Source: Sparassis latifolia (taxonomy: Eukaryota; Basidiomycota; Agaricomycetes; Polyporales; Sparassidaceae). From it: 64,000 bases of DNA. Every line of letters begins with the position of its first letter. Position 1 is the first letter of the stretch. The DNA lies in the NCBI GenBank assembly GCA_018466975.1, contig CM031563.1, positions 1-64,000 on the forward strand. Reading direction: 5' to 3'. This document shows, piece by piece, positions 22,826 through 34,025 of the stretch. The position numbers were made by a program, and so were the translations under genes. The notes under the pieces are model-generated. The model saw nothing but the letters and a program-made list of their open reading frames with translations. It ran no database searches and was not told where the DNA came from.

Positions 22826-23467
22826 ATGTGGTTAGTCTCTAATATCTGTTCTATATTACGATCGGTCTGCTTCAGGCTCTCGGACACACCCCGTGTAGGC
22901 TCCAGGAGCAGGCAGACCCCTCACCTTTACCGCCGCTGAAATGACGAGATACCGACCAGATGACTCTTTTCTCCTTCCAGCAAACACATCCTGAATGCCC
23001 AAGTCGCGATCCGCGCGCCCTGCTGCAAGCAGTGGTTCGATTGCGCTGAATGTCATGCCGAGACGCAGGACCACCGCCTGGCGAAGACCGCCGAGATGAC
23101 GCTCATGTGCAAGAAGTGCAGGAAGGCGTTCAGGAAGGACATGTCCAGCTACGAGGAGAGCGACGAGTACTGCCCGCACTGCGACAACCATTATGTACGC
23201 ACCCCGTCTTCCTCCCTTACGTCTCTTGTTTGACGCGTTTATTTCGTTCATTTTTTCGTGTTCAGGTCCTTGAGGCTAAGACGCCTCAAGCAGTCCTTGG
23301 AGTGGAAGGCGACGACCCAAGGATCAACGCACGGTCGGTGACATGTAGATTCGCGTATCATCGCCACTAATCCTGCTATTCCGTTCAGGATGCTGAAAGA
23401 CGAACGCGTCAAACGAGATCCCTCTCGTTCTCTGTTCGGCCAGGATCTGTCAGATCGGGTGGGGTGA
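22826..23467 (+). CDS. CHY-type zinc-finger protein
   Basis: Exons 22826-22830, 22981-23194, 23266-23333 and 23389-23467 are in phase and encode 121 residues. The first coding exon is only 5 nt (ATG TG). The protein begins MCKHILNAQVAIRAPCCKQW and has the CHY finger Cys/His set: CC, FDCAECH, QDH, CKKC, then EYCPHCDNHY. A conserved C-terminal part follows (EAKTPQAVLGVEGDDPRIN, ARMLKDERV). CHY fingers bind several zinc ions and occur in yeast Hot13, which acts on Tim proteins in the mitochondrial intermembrane space, and in RCHY1-type ubiquitin ligases. No RING is present here, so a Hot13-like or uncharacterised role is more likely. Confidence 0.87.
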
Positions 23468-23715
23468 TTTCTCTGACTTTCCTGCTCTCGCCCGCATACC
23501 CTGCTCTCGCTGCATCACCGAAGTCGTCGTACAACCTGCATATGCATTTCTTTGAAATGATCTCAGGATTCTGATGAACGAAGTACACCCCTGTGGAGGT
23601 GAAGTAATTACGATTTAAGCTACAAAGCGGACGCACAGCAAAACAATGTGCGTGACCGCGGAACATATCGTACAACAACCTCGCTCCACTCCATCCCAAC
23701 TCCAGGACTCACCGA

Positions 23716-25880
23716 TCAGACATTAGCATATGCCTGCTGACTCGCGTATCTCGCGATTCCCTGGTAGCTGTCGCCGTGCATCAGATCTGCCAACGGGTAC
23801 GGATCAGTATCAGCGGGGTCCATGAGAACGAAGGCGAACGTACCGATGGGTGAAGTGAAATTGTGTACGAACGGGTGCACGTTCACCGACTGATTATGTC
23901 GTGCAAGGTTGCGTTCCGTGAGCGTGGTCACTGCCACCGCACCCTCCACCGTCACGCCCGAGTCGAGGCGGCGGTTCGGGGAGAATGTGAGCTTCCGCGT
24001 GACAGGCGTGTCGAGCATCATGGCCTTTGTGGGCTTGTCGTCTAGCTCGTAGGCGACGTTCTCCGCGTACGGGGTGTACTGCGGCACGGCGGGCGACACG
24101 GGGGGGAAGGAGTCGCGATCGGAGAACGGTGTTGAGCGGAGGCTGCGCAATTTCGACTTCACACGCGACGCCTCCTTCGCCCGAAGCTCGTTCTGTACGG
24201 ATCGAGGGAAGAAGATCTACGTAACGCATGTTAGATTACTTTTACAGGAGACCTCAGTTGTGCCTCTCACCACAAGGGTGATTCCTGAGGAGATTGTGCA
24301 ACCGATGGCAGCCAAGAAAGACAGACATTCGGTCCAGAACCTAGTAGAATTGTGAGTAAAATTGAGAAGACCATTATCAATGACCTACTCGCTCGTATTG
24401 ACGTGGTGATGCGTCAGAATTCCATCGACACCCAAAACCAACAACGGAACCACGAAAAGCACCCGGAAAACTACTCGAATGTTCTATGGAGGATAACACC
24501 GGTCAAGATTGTTCCCTTCAAAAAAACAATAACATACTTACGTTCAACTCGTTAAATGCGGTGAGTCGCACGACTGTATTGGCATCTACTCCTTCGCTCT
24601 TCTGTAAAGCGGAAGTGAACAATCAAGGGGCTTGTGTACCGTTACCAGAGACACTCACCAGGTGGGCCAGGAATTTGGGGAACGTCCAGCTGTGAATGTG
24701 ACAAGTTCGATCGTGCCACCGATAAGTCCGGAAATCCGACTTACAGGACGGGCATGAACCACAACGTCAACGACAGGTCGCCCAAACTTCCTGCCAAGAA
24801 AGTATACGCCTCGCTCTAGCACGTGCAGACAATTATAACTAAGACAATTCAATGATGGATTAGTGAATGAAACTTACTTTCAAAGGGTCAGCACGTGTGA
24901 ATATCGTCACCAGAGGCATGTAAACAGCAGCAATGACAGATCCGACAATCCATGCTTTAAAATACAAGCTACGGAACCAGTCCTGCTGTGCTGAGTTTGC
25001 ATTGATGAGGAACAACCAGAACAATAATTCTGCCATTGCTCCGATAAGCCGCATTCCGAGAGTATGGAGAATACAGTACCTTCGAGGTGTGTGATCCTGC
25101 GATAAATTGACTCAGGAGATGCCAGATAAACGCTCGACCATGAAGCACGAACATTTCAAGACTCCACGCTATTGAAAACAGCATTTGTAGTGGAAAAATG
25201 GAGCGTTGATACTTGGCCGGCCATAGTTCGTAAGGCGTCGGGACGACTGAGGGTGAAGCTGTGTCACCAACTAATTTTGGTAACATGAGAAGCTCACTTA
25301 CTCCCTTCTCCAGCAATGAAGGTATAGCTCATTTTGTACTTGATCACGGTGTACCCAATTGAATATGCCATAAATAGCGGTATAGTCAAGAGATACGTGT
25401 ACTGGCGGACAATCAGTAAGTCCCACTTTTACTGCTCAAGGAGAGGGCACTCACTGTCATGACCCGCTTGAAAGCCCCAGAGTAAGGGCCGTTGTTCCAC
25501 CTGCAGAGCCCTAATCAGCATGCAAATGGGGTGACGAAGAAGGGAATTTGCAACTGCCAATTCCAAGAAACGTACTTCAGGCATCTGAACCTGTCGAACT
25601 TCCAGAGGTGAAAGATGAGGAACGTGCCAAGCTGGACACGCGCACTATGAACCAATTCTGCGTCGCTCGAGGGTGAGAGAAAGGCGTACCAGCGTGGACA
25701 TAACTGCCCAGCTAAGGAAGGTTGGAGGGGAAGAATGGCACATCTTGCCAGGAAATACGGGGTACGGGAAGGACGATGCAGGAAGAAGGCATCGCAAAGT
25801 AAACGGTGGGGAGATGGGGTGCGTCCTGGATATAGCTGATGGCCTGTGGCGCGCAGTGATCTATCTAGCACATGGGACAC
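23716..25880 (-). CDS. Fungal multi-pass membrane protein of unknown function
   Basis: Twelve exons (25690-25880, 25576-25644, 25455-25500, 25302-25401, 25153-25258, 24878-25079, 24745-24815, 24659-24689, 24542-24601, 24389-24483, 24271-24340, 23716-24216) are all phase-consistent and give 513 residues. There are about seven hydrophobic segments, including TYLLTIPLFMAYSIGYTVI, AMAELLFWLFLIN, IVGSVIAAVYMPLVTIF and VLFVVPLLVLGVDGI. A charged cytoplasmic tail of about 160 residues follows the last helix (ITLVIFFPRSVQNELR). The pattern matches an uncharacterised family I have seen only in Dikarya; no function or substrate can be assigned. The start at 25880 gives an N-terminus of ordinary composition, so the first exon is the least certain part. 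Confidence 0.75.
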
Positions 25881-26291
25881 AATTCAGTTGATGGTGGGAT
25901 CAGTATAAATTTTGAATCACGGCGACGTTTTTGATGGTGAGGGGATGCAGTGATGAGTCGCCGAGAATAACCTGTGAGCTGTTCAACTGAAGTGATAAGA
26001 CCGCGTGGGTGCTCTGATTTCGTTGGGCATCCCTGTCATCCTTCGAGCAGGGGGGATTAAGAGACCTGCGAGTACTTCATCATGAAATAGAACTGATAGA
26101 CGAGCTAAATCTGAGACTTGTGTAGTGTCGGTAAACTGAATGTTTTGTTAGGAGACTGCATCGGTCGAAAATATAGCATCATTGCATAGTACAGCGAAAC
26201 ACGTCACGGTCGCGTTGCGGCTAAGGGCGCCTACACTAGCGGGCCGGGCTCGCGACATGCATGGCAGACTGAAAGTTTCCAAGTTACCACC
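25881..26291. other. Divergent intergenic region
   Basis: Shared 5' flank of the membrane protein (-) and the Yar1-like gene (+). No specific site was recognised. Confidence 0.5.
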
Positions 26292-26884
26292 ATGTCCGTC
26301 TCTTCACCCTCCGACGTTGATCTCGACGACCTTTTGATTTCCTGCCGCTATGGCGATCTCGACGATATTCACCAGTTTGTCGAGCAGTTTGGACCCGATG
26401 CGCTGAACGATATCCGCGATGAGAATGGCAACACCGTCCTGCATATGGTTTGCGGGAACGGACACACAGGTATAACCATCCCGACCTTACCGCAACCAAC
26501 TGCAATCTCATTCATGCAAGATGTTTAACAGAAGCGCTAGAATACCTCCTCCGGTTGGTCTCGCCTTCTCTGCTGTCAGCGCAGAACGACGCAAAGTCTA
26601 CCGCGTTACACTGGGCTGCCCTCAATTCACACCTACCTTGCGCGAAAGCCCTGGTGAACTTTCCCTCTGGGCCTGGGACAGACTTGATTGACATCAAGAA
26701 TTCCGCCGGGAGGTCACCGTTGGGAGAGGCGGAGAATGTAGGATGGGACGAAGGTGCGAAGTGGTTCGTGGAGGTTATGAACCTAGACGAAGGGGGAAGG
26801 AGGAAGGAAGAGCTGCAGACGGCGGAGAATCCTAGCGATATTGAGGTGGAAATTCAGGATGCAGGGGTCAAATTGCAAAAATGA
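26292..26884 (+). CDS. YAR1: Ankyrin-repeat protein, Yar1-like
   Basis: Exons 26292-26469 and 26532-26884 join in phase (GNGHT-EALEY) to 176 residues. Ankyrin repeats are visible: DENGNTVLHMVCGNGHT, then AKSTALHWAALNSHLPCAKA, then DIKNSAGRSPLGEAE, followed by an acidic Glu/Asp-rich tail. Length, repeat number and the NSAGRSPLGEAE block fit yeast Yar1, a chaperone that binds free ribosomal protein Rps3 and supports 40S biogenesis (established in yeast). Ankyrin proteins are common, so orthology is probable, not certain. It is divergent from the preceding membrane-protein gene. Confidence 0.83.
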
Positions 26885-27914
26885 AGATAGGGCAGATTTC
26901 TACTGCGGGAGATGCAGTGAAAACTTAGACTGTATGCTCATCTTCAGGGTTTATGCCATCTCCCGACTGTAATAGAGTGGTCCATCATGCTAATTGCCTT
27001 CCGTAGCATATCGCTATCCCTTCGTCAGAAGTCAACTTCCGCAGCTGGCTAACAGTGTCTGCCTCTGTCTGAGATCTGATCTTTTGATGGGGAAACTTTT
27101 GCTGCACATTCAGTAACCCTCTCTGCCCATCAAAATTGGCTGGAATGTCGACCACCATCGTACCGATAGAACGGGGCCACTTTCTGTTCAAATGTTCTCC
27201 ATGGACAGGTGTGCATAAAATACATTGCAAGTGTACAAACAAATAAATAGTCACAGTGGAATCCATCAGACGAACGCCCTACTCGCTGGCTCGCTTCCTC
27301 CACCACTCTTACGAGAGTAGAGTCAGACGAACCAAACGTCCTCGAACCCGCACGAAGCGGGCATGTTCTCAGTGTAACGAGTGGGCGCGATTGTCATCGA
27401 CTGGATTTGAAGGATGTGGCACGTATAAACATGCGAGACTCGAGTTAGAAACTATAAAATAGATCCTAGCTGAGTATGTTCTGAGGAAACACAATGTCCA
27501 GCGCGTCCTTATATACTGCGGTCATTTAGGGCAGGACATGTGGGTGGTCCGTGCGCGTCACTTGGTGTCTTCCTAGGAAGGACAGAAGTTGTACAATCGC
27601 GAGGACTATCAAATAGTAATGTATTCACCAACGTTCAAATGTAGAGACAGCGAGAAGAGATCTGTAATGATCTCTCACCGGTACCAGCATGCAGTGCAGT
27701 CTATATACAAAATCGTAAAAGTCATACCCAGTAACGAAGGGTCGGGTTGGTCGTGATGGTAGCGAGGAGGAACTAGCGATACAGAAATAATCGAACAGAA
27801 CCGTGAGCACGTATATGTACAGTGTCCATAAAGCACACCAAATTGACATCCGTAGTGGAACTCGAAAATAAATGGACAAGATGTCCCAGGCGTACCTCCA
27901 GACGGCGATTAAGA
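26885..27914. other. Intergenic between convergent genes
   Basis: About 1 kb between two 3' ends. A 93-codon minus-strand frame (26985-27266) and shorter frames show no motif. Nothing is supported. Confidence 0.45.
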
Positions 27915-29903
27915 TCACGGCATGCAGCCGTGGAGGTCATCAGCAGACTCGCCATGAATCGCAGGTTCGTGAGCCGCTATCGCACGTCCACTTCTATACT
28001 GTGTGACGCCCCGCACATGGCGGATCTCGTCCCGCATTTCCTTCCGCCGCACTCGCCCCGCCTGCCACGCCTCACGGAACTCGCGTCGATGCGCTCGCTC
28101 CATGTCCGCTAGTGCACGCGCTGAACTGTGCTCCTGGACGTACCGGCTTCGCAGGGCGAGTAAGCGGAACTTTTCATGCGAGAGCTGTCACAGGAGCCAT
28201 GCGTCAAGCTAGAAGTGAATGGAAGACGGGGGTATACGTACGGTAAGCCTCCGTTCCAGATCGGTGAACTTGAGATGGTACGCATGCAGCTTGTCGACGT
28301 GGCTTGCGAGCCGATGGATGCGTGGAGGTCGCTGTCGGATCTGGTTGGCAAACAGGTAGAAAAGGTCGAGGTTCCTGCCCTCATGCTCGAGTCAGCATCG
28401 GCGCGGCACCCATAGTAGAAGAAGATATTTACCGGTCAAGAGAGGAGACGATCTGCCAATGTTTGTGCTGCCAATTATGCTCCGCATTATCGTTGATGAC
28501 GTCTAGCTGCTCGGGAGTGTCGTCAAGAGCCTTCTGGATAGACTCGAGGTCTGCTTGGAGAGTGTCGCAGATCTTCGTGATTCCCTCTGGGTCTCTGAGC
28601 ATGCTGCTTGAGCCTAGTGACTTCCCGCACAAATCGGTCAGCACACTCACTCGCATCGGGGAATCGTGAATGAACTCACTAAAGCTGCCTGCGCTACCGC
28701 CTCCGCGCATTTGTCCGCACGGACCATGAAGTTGTCGATGGCCAAGGCCTGACGGATATCCAGCACCAGCGGCGAGAGCAAAGGCGAACTCTCCACCCGC
28801 ACTGGATCTTCGTACGTTACTGGAGGCAACGCCGCCCAGGCGGCGCGCTGGAGCGGCGGAGGTACAAGATTTGAAGTGACTGGCGAATCCAAAACCGAGT
28901 CGATCATGGAACGCAGGTGGGGCTGCTCGTTGAAGAGCACGGACGGGGGTTCGCGCGATGACGGCAGATTTCGTGAGTATATTGGTGGTTGTTCTTGATA
29001 CACGAAGACAGATGGTCCTAGTGCGAGTGTAGCGCCGGGGATCACCACATGTTGCGCCCGCGATGGCTGGTGGGCGTGTGACGCGCCTTCGCGATATTCA
29101 GCGCTGCTCGGCTGCTCGAGAGAAATAGGTGTAGGAAACATGCCCTCTGCGATGCCAGACACCGCGTTGGGCAGAGCTGCTGATGGTGAACACGCTCCCG
29201 AAGTCTTGAGCGGCACGTCGTCGAAAGTATCTGGAGCACAAACGAGAGGGGGAGGGGAGGGGGACTGGGTGAGCGTGATGGCGAGGTGGTTTGTGACGGA
29301 TACGAAGCGCAGAGGTGGAGGCGCCATTCTACGTAATCTATGCGAGTAGCGGGACTGTGGAGGGTCCGGCGTAGTGCATGAGGGGCTCAAGGTTCCGGGG
29401 GAGAGCCCAAGGACAGCACTGCTTTTGCCTGCATGTCTGCTGGGACCGGTGCGAGAGTCTGAACGCGGGCAAGAGTCCGTGGGAGATTGACGCCGCATCG
29501 TCCTGCCTCTCGACATATCTAGCGATGCCTGCTGCACTGGGACCGTGAAGGCAATGTGGGGAGGACGGAGCATCGTGTTGTCAATGCTCTGGATGTCGGA
29601 TAGCGGTGTGCAAACGGAGAGAGGCGCACGGAAAGGGTCAGAGCAGTGCAGGAGCGACGACAGTGTACCGGTCTTGGATGCTTCTGCAGGCAGTGTGACA
29701 TCCGCACGAATGTCCAGGATCTGTTCGAGCGACCGCTGAGATTCGCATAGCGAAACCTCGCTGGAAGAAAGCTCAGCGGCTGATACGAGGGAAGGTTGGA
29801 GTTCGCATTCAAAGTCGGGAGTGGAGAAGGTGGCGGTAAGGAGGGTTAACGGAGGAGAAGGCGGTAAGACTAGCGTCGAGCAGTGGGAAAGTTGGCCTGC
29901 CAT
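27915..29903 (-). CDS. Coiled-coil protein with long disordered N-terminus, unknown function
   Basis: Exons 28676-29903, 28433-28613, 28242-28374 and 27915-28184 sum to 603 residues with consistent phase. The first donor is then a weak GTTCAT; the stronger nearby GTGAGT at 28679 would break the frame. Residues 1-400 are Ser/Pro-rich and disordered. Residues about 385-560 form amphipathic helices: EGITKICDTLQADLESIQKA, LDDTPEQLDVINDNAEHNWQ, then NLDLFYLFANQIRQRPPRIH and LALRSRYVQEHSSARALADM. No named domain is recognised. The helical part resembles scaffold proteins such as autophagy or septum coiled coils, but this is only an analogy. No membrane segment is present. Confidence 0.75.
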
Positions 29904-30879
29904 ATTTATTAAAATAAGTATAAGGGTTGAGCACGGCTGCTGAGGAGGACCAGGTAGGAAGGAACCGTAATAAGCGCACAGCGCGGAATGACGGTCCTCA
30001 ATTCAATACAGGGCGTATTATAGACCTTCGAGTAAGTCCACAGCGGTCCCTTGGTAGACCAGTCCTAAGACATAAACAAAAGGACCATCGTCAAGGACGA
30101 CGACTCACCCAACGCGGTCCAAACTCGGAGGAGTAGAATACAATACCACCGAGCTAAGCGATTTATTGGGCCACGCTAATGCACTCAGCTGAGTCCGAAC
30201 GCTCTTGTCCACGAATCACGATTCCTGCGCCGAACTGGCCATCACGAGCTCTCGAACTTCAGTCTTGTTCCGGGCCGCCCATGCCAAAAGATTGGAGATG
30301 AGGTTTTGTGCTGTTGTTTGCTGGCTAGCCTGAGAACACCATTCCGGTATGTTTTGCCTGTCGAAGAGACAATTGGCAGGTGCTGAGCTAGCGCCGCACG
30401 TCGGGGAACACAGTCTGTGGCTTAGCAATAAGTCTAAGACGGTCATTCGCATCGCGATTTCGAGGTGAGCCCGCGATTTTATATCCTGAGGAAGGGGAGA
30501 AAGCTTGCACCAAGAAGAAACACGAGGACAAAGCACGACATGACACTTAGCCCCATACTCTTCGCACGCTCAGACCGTGCGCGTGCGGTAGAGGTGTGAA
30601 ATCAGACTTTTCAGACTGCAAGTTCATATGTTCCTAATGTATCTCTAGCGTGATAGCAGTGTTGAGGTATGTGCGACCCACTTTCACCTCAGAAGATCGA
30701 GGCTAGTAGAGTTCTTGTGTCGACGTCGGATCTGCGCCTCAACAGTGTTTCCAGTGGTGTCCTCGCACCCGGTCATAGATTGCCTATGGACTAGCTAGGG
30801 GGTCGCATGCAACTAAATAGAAAGCGAAAGCAAACGATGGGACAGCGAACTGGAAGGTCTTGGAGGTGCGTGGTGGGAA
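29904..30879. other. Intergenic with an uncertain 106-codon minus-strand frame
   Basis: The minus-strand frame 30216-30536 contains four cysteines and a helical C-terminus but no signal peptide or family motif. It could be the 3' part of a spliced gene, but no model was found. Otherwise nothing is seen. Confidence 0.35.
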
Positions 30880-32247
30880 CTACGAAGACTCATCCAAGAT
30901 GGCCTGGTGTTGCGCGGTAAATGTGGTCGAGCTAATCGGGCAGCCACGGCCGGAACTGTTGAAGTTCTGTAGGGTGACGGAGGCCGCGTTCAGGCGCGCG
31001 AGTTGCGACGCCGTCGAATTGTCGCTCGGGAAGGTGAGGTTCACGCTCGGATTGGTGATCACTTTGCCGACAGCAACATTGGCACTCAGTTTCTGAAGTA
31101 CGTTACAGTTAGGTGGTGAAAGTAGGCAACATACTAACGAAGACTTACTTGGATGAACTGGGTCCTGTCTGGTGGGCAAGCGCAAGGGATTAAGATAGGC
31201 TTGCTATTAGAGCCTGGTCATACACAGTCAGTGAAGCCCGATGAAATGCACGATGTCACCCTCACCGTCGACACCATCGCAGTTGCTGCAGCGGGAGCAA
31301 AAGTGAGACATCACGGATCATCCTGAATGTAAAACTAGACATACCCAGTACCATCGGGGTTTACACCTGCTTCAACGCCAAACTGCGGCACCAAGTTGGG
31401 GTCAACTCCACCGGAAGAAGAGCCAGTGGCAGTGGCGGCGGCTGAACTAGACACGGAAGAGGCGGCAACTGAGGGCGAAGCGGCAGAGGCAGCGACCGAG
31501 GAAGATACGGCAGGGGCGGCAGCCGAACTTGCTGCAGGAACACTACCGCACACATCAGTAGGGGCGGCAGCTACGCTACTAGCGACAGCAGCTTGGCTAG
31601 TAGCAACAGCAGCCTGACTAGTCGCAACTGAAGATGCGGAAGACGGTGCTGGGGAAGAGCCCTCCCCCGAGATGGAGTGCTGAAGTGCAACCCAGGTGGT
31701 GGAGGAGGCCGGGCAACCGACACCGCTGCTGTTGAAGTTCTGCAGAGTCACCAGGCACGCGAAAACGCGGGCTAGCTGGGACGCTGTTGAGTTATCTGAG
31801 GGGAAGCTCAACTGCACGCTCGGGTTCTGGAGCACGTGGCCGGCGGCAACGTTCGCATTCAATTTCTGCAGAAGTTGAGGAATGAGAAAGAACCACGTCG
31901 GTCACCGACCAAATTGCACTCACCGAGATGAACTCGTTGCGATCTGGCGGGCATTGGCAAGGAATGAGAACGGGTTTGCCATTCGAACCTGAGGAAGTCT
32001 TTGGAATCAAACATCAAGGACGCGTCTCGATGCCCCATACCGGCAATGCCATCACAATTGCTACCGAGGAGAGTCAGCTACATCATTCAAGCCAGGCCAG
32101 GAATGCCACTCACTTTCCATCGGGATTTATCCCTTGCTGGACTCCATACTGGGGTACGAGGCTGACATCGACATCTCTCTTCACGGGTAGGGACGTGACA
32201 GACAAAAGAGTGACAGCAGCGGACAGCAAGAAAGTTGTGAAAAGCAT
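30880..32247 (-). CDS. Secreted protein with two tandem copies of a Cys-containing module
   Basis: Seven exons (32114-32247, 32041-32060, 31924-31988, 31345-31865, 31266-31285, 31149-31213, 30880-31092) are all in phase and give 345 residues. A signal peptide (MLFTTFLLSAAVTLLSVTS) is followed by LPVKR, a Kex2-like site. Module 1 contains LVPQYGVQQGINPDG, NCDG, KPVLIPCQCPPDR, NPSVQLSFPSDNSTASQLAR and VTLQNFNSSGVGCP. Module 2 repeats each block: LVPQFGVEAGVNPDG, NCDG, KPILIPCACPPDR, NPSVNLTFPSDNSTASQLAR and VTLQNFNSSGRGCP. A Ser/Ala-rich linker of about 90 residues separates them. Both modules are encoded by a 20-nt and a 65-nt exon at matching positions, so the duplication included introns. 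There is no GPI signal or known catalytic motif. I do not recognise a named family; an extracellular or wall-associated role is inferred. Confidence 0.88.
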
Positions 32248-33382
32248 CGCGTTCTTGGAGGCTAGACACGAGAAAGGATCTAAAGACTGTTAGAGAAAGT
32301 GGTGGCTCGGCCGCTGAAGAAATGAATTATATGCTGCGCCTAGCACCTGTGAGAGAAGTACGCCCGGCGTAGGGAACGATGTCAAGGGATGAAAGAGGCC
32401 TGTTGGATATGTGGCCATCCTTATATGTTGCTGGTCCATGTTCAATTTCGAACAAAAGGAAGCTAATCAGACAAGTCCACAATGGCGACTTTCTTTAGTC
32501 CATAAGCGCTAAGCACACGCCTAGTCACGGTCTCACTTCTATCGCCACTTTCAACCGTTTGTTAAGTACTACGTACTTGACACAACAATGAACGTTGCTA
32601 TCACGACTTCCAGCGCGCGCATGTACAGTAATTCTATAATTCTGGTAATATTTAGAATTGAAGGCCGTCACTCTCCGGACATCGTCAGGATCGAACACGT
32701 TTATCCCGCCAGATCTGCCCCCGGCCGTTCCGTTGCAGCGACCGTGTCTTCACTGCAAGCCAAAGCCTTACGGACCACGTTGCCCCAGACCGGTTGGGCA
32801 TTCAGCTCGTGGATTTGTTGATCGACGCTGTTCTCGACGTAAGTATGGGGTTATCGCTTACAGTATCGCGCGCGGTTGTTCATCTTGATTCCGACTCTTG
32901 AGGTGGCCCGACACTGAAGTGGGTCGTCGCACCCTGATGGTAAGCATGCAAGCCTGAGGCACCTGCCGGCGACACTCTCGATTGGCAACACTGCTGATCG
33001 TTGTTTCCTTTAAGGAGGAAGCACGAGTACATGAGAGGGCGCAACGGTCACAAATGCTACCGAGGAGCCTCAATACAAGTCTCTCGCTCTTCAAACCAAG
33101 GGTTCGCTCTCTGTTCAAATCTGTTACTCAACGAACGCAGTCAGAACCGACGTTCGTGATTGCCAACTTCCTCTATAATACTCTAAGCCGGTCCTCGATG
33201 TTACTAACGCCAGACTCATCGAGGACGAGCGCGTGGTGCGTCGCGACACGGTCACATGTTCGGACATGGTCACATGCTTGGACACGAGGATATCTTGGTA
33301 GTATCTTGGTCCCTGGCATAGCCCAACACACTAGAAAAAGTTGAGTGCAGCATCCGCTGCAAGTGGATGCCTTCCCGTAGCC

Positions 33383-33545
33383 GTTTAGAAACGTTCTAAA
33401 CTAAATTTCGTCTCTAAATCAGGCCGGCACGTCGGCAAATTGATCTCCGCATACCGTGAGAGCAAAGTGAGCTCTTTCTAAACCTTATATCTGGAAGGGG
33501 GGGGGGTCGACCCCCCCTTCCAGATTCTAAACGTCTCTCTAAACG
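33383..33545. repeat. Cluster of TCTAAAC / GTTTAGA motifs
   Basis: An inverted pair GTTTAGAA-ACG-TTCTAAAC lies at about 33383-33401. Further TCTAAAC copies occur near 33475, 33526 and 33536, the last ones flanking the G/C palindrome. The arrangement is not explained by any gene. Confidence 0.6.
33489..33525. repeat. Perfect palindrome: 10 G, TCGA, 7 C with matching 8-nt outer arms
   Basis: Outer arms ATCTGGAA and TTCCAGAT enclose a run of ten G and a run of seven C around the centre TCGA. A strong hairpin or cruciform would form. The run lengths are prone to slippage or assembly error. Confidence 0.85.
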
Positions 33546-34025
33546 ATGATTTCGATCTCCGCCCACTCGCAATGCCCATCTTTGCCTATATTTGGTGCTG
33601 CATATTGCTTACATCATGCTGCCACTCGTCCTCCGACCCTGTAGAACTTGGTTTGATCATCATCATGTTGCGACGCTACAGTTTCACAAATCCTGCTGTT
33701 CCGACACAGTGGGGTGTTTCGCAGTCCGCTTTGTGATTTAGAAGTGCTCCAAATCCTACGGGAAGGCATCCAGTTTCCGCTACACTGTGGTTTTGCCATT
33801 ATGTAATGTCTAGAAATGGTGCCACATGTGACAGGGTGTGGCACAACCTCTGAGCCTACTCCCGATCAGTTCGTTGATTAGGTCACTTAGAAAAAACAAC
33901 AACAACCACCATCACCGACCCCGCTCGCGGGAGACTCAAATCACTATTCCACTTTAATTCTCTACTTTCTTCTATCCTGTACTGCTCTCGAGACCCTCAA
34001 AGTCACCTGTGAGAGGCCTTGAATC

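Larger units (their letters stand above)
32248..34025. other. Long intergenic region with palindromic G/C tract
   Basis: No supported gene in 1.8 kb. It holds the palindrome at 33489-33525 and several TCTAAAC/GTTTAGA copies between 33380 and 33545 (see separate entries). Open frames on either strand lack motifs. Confidence 0.5.

Noticed and set aside
28676..28710. Continuation of the exon frame through MRVSVLTD at the coiled-coil gene
   Set aside because: Reading straight through 28614-28710 is open in another frame but does not connect to the upstream exon in phase. The 62-nt intron with a GCTGACC branch-like site explains it better.
31396..31617. Ala/Thr/Glu-rich plus-strand frame
   Set aside because: It is the antisense of the Ser/Ala-rich linker of the two-module secreted protein.
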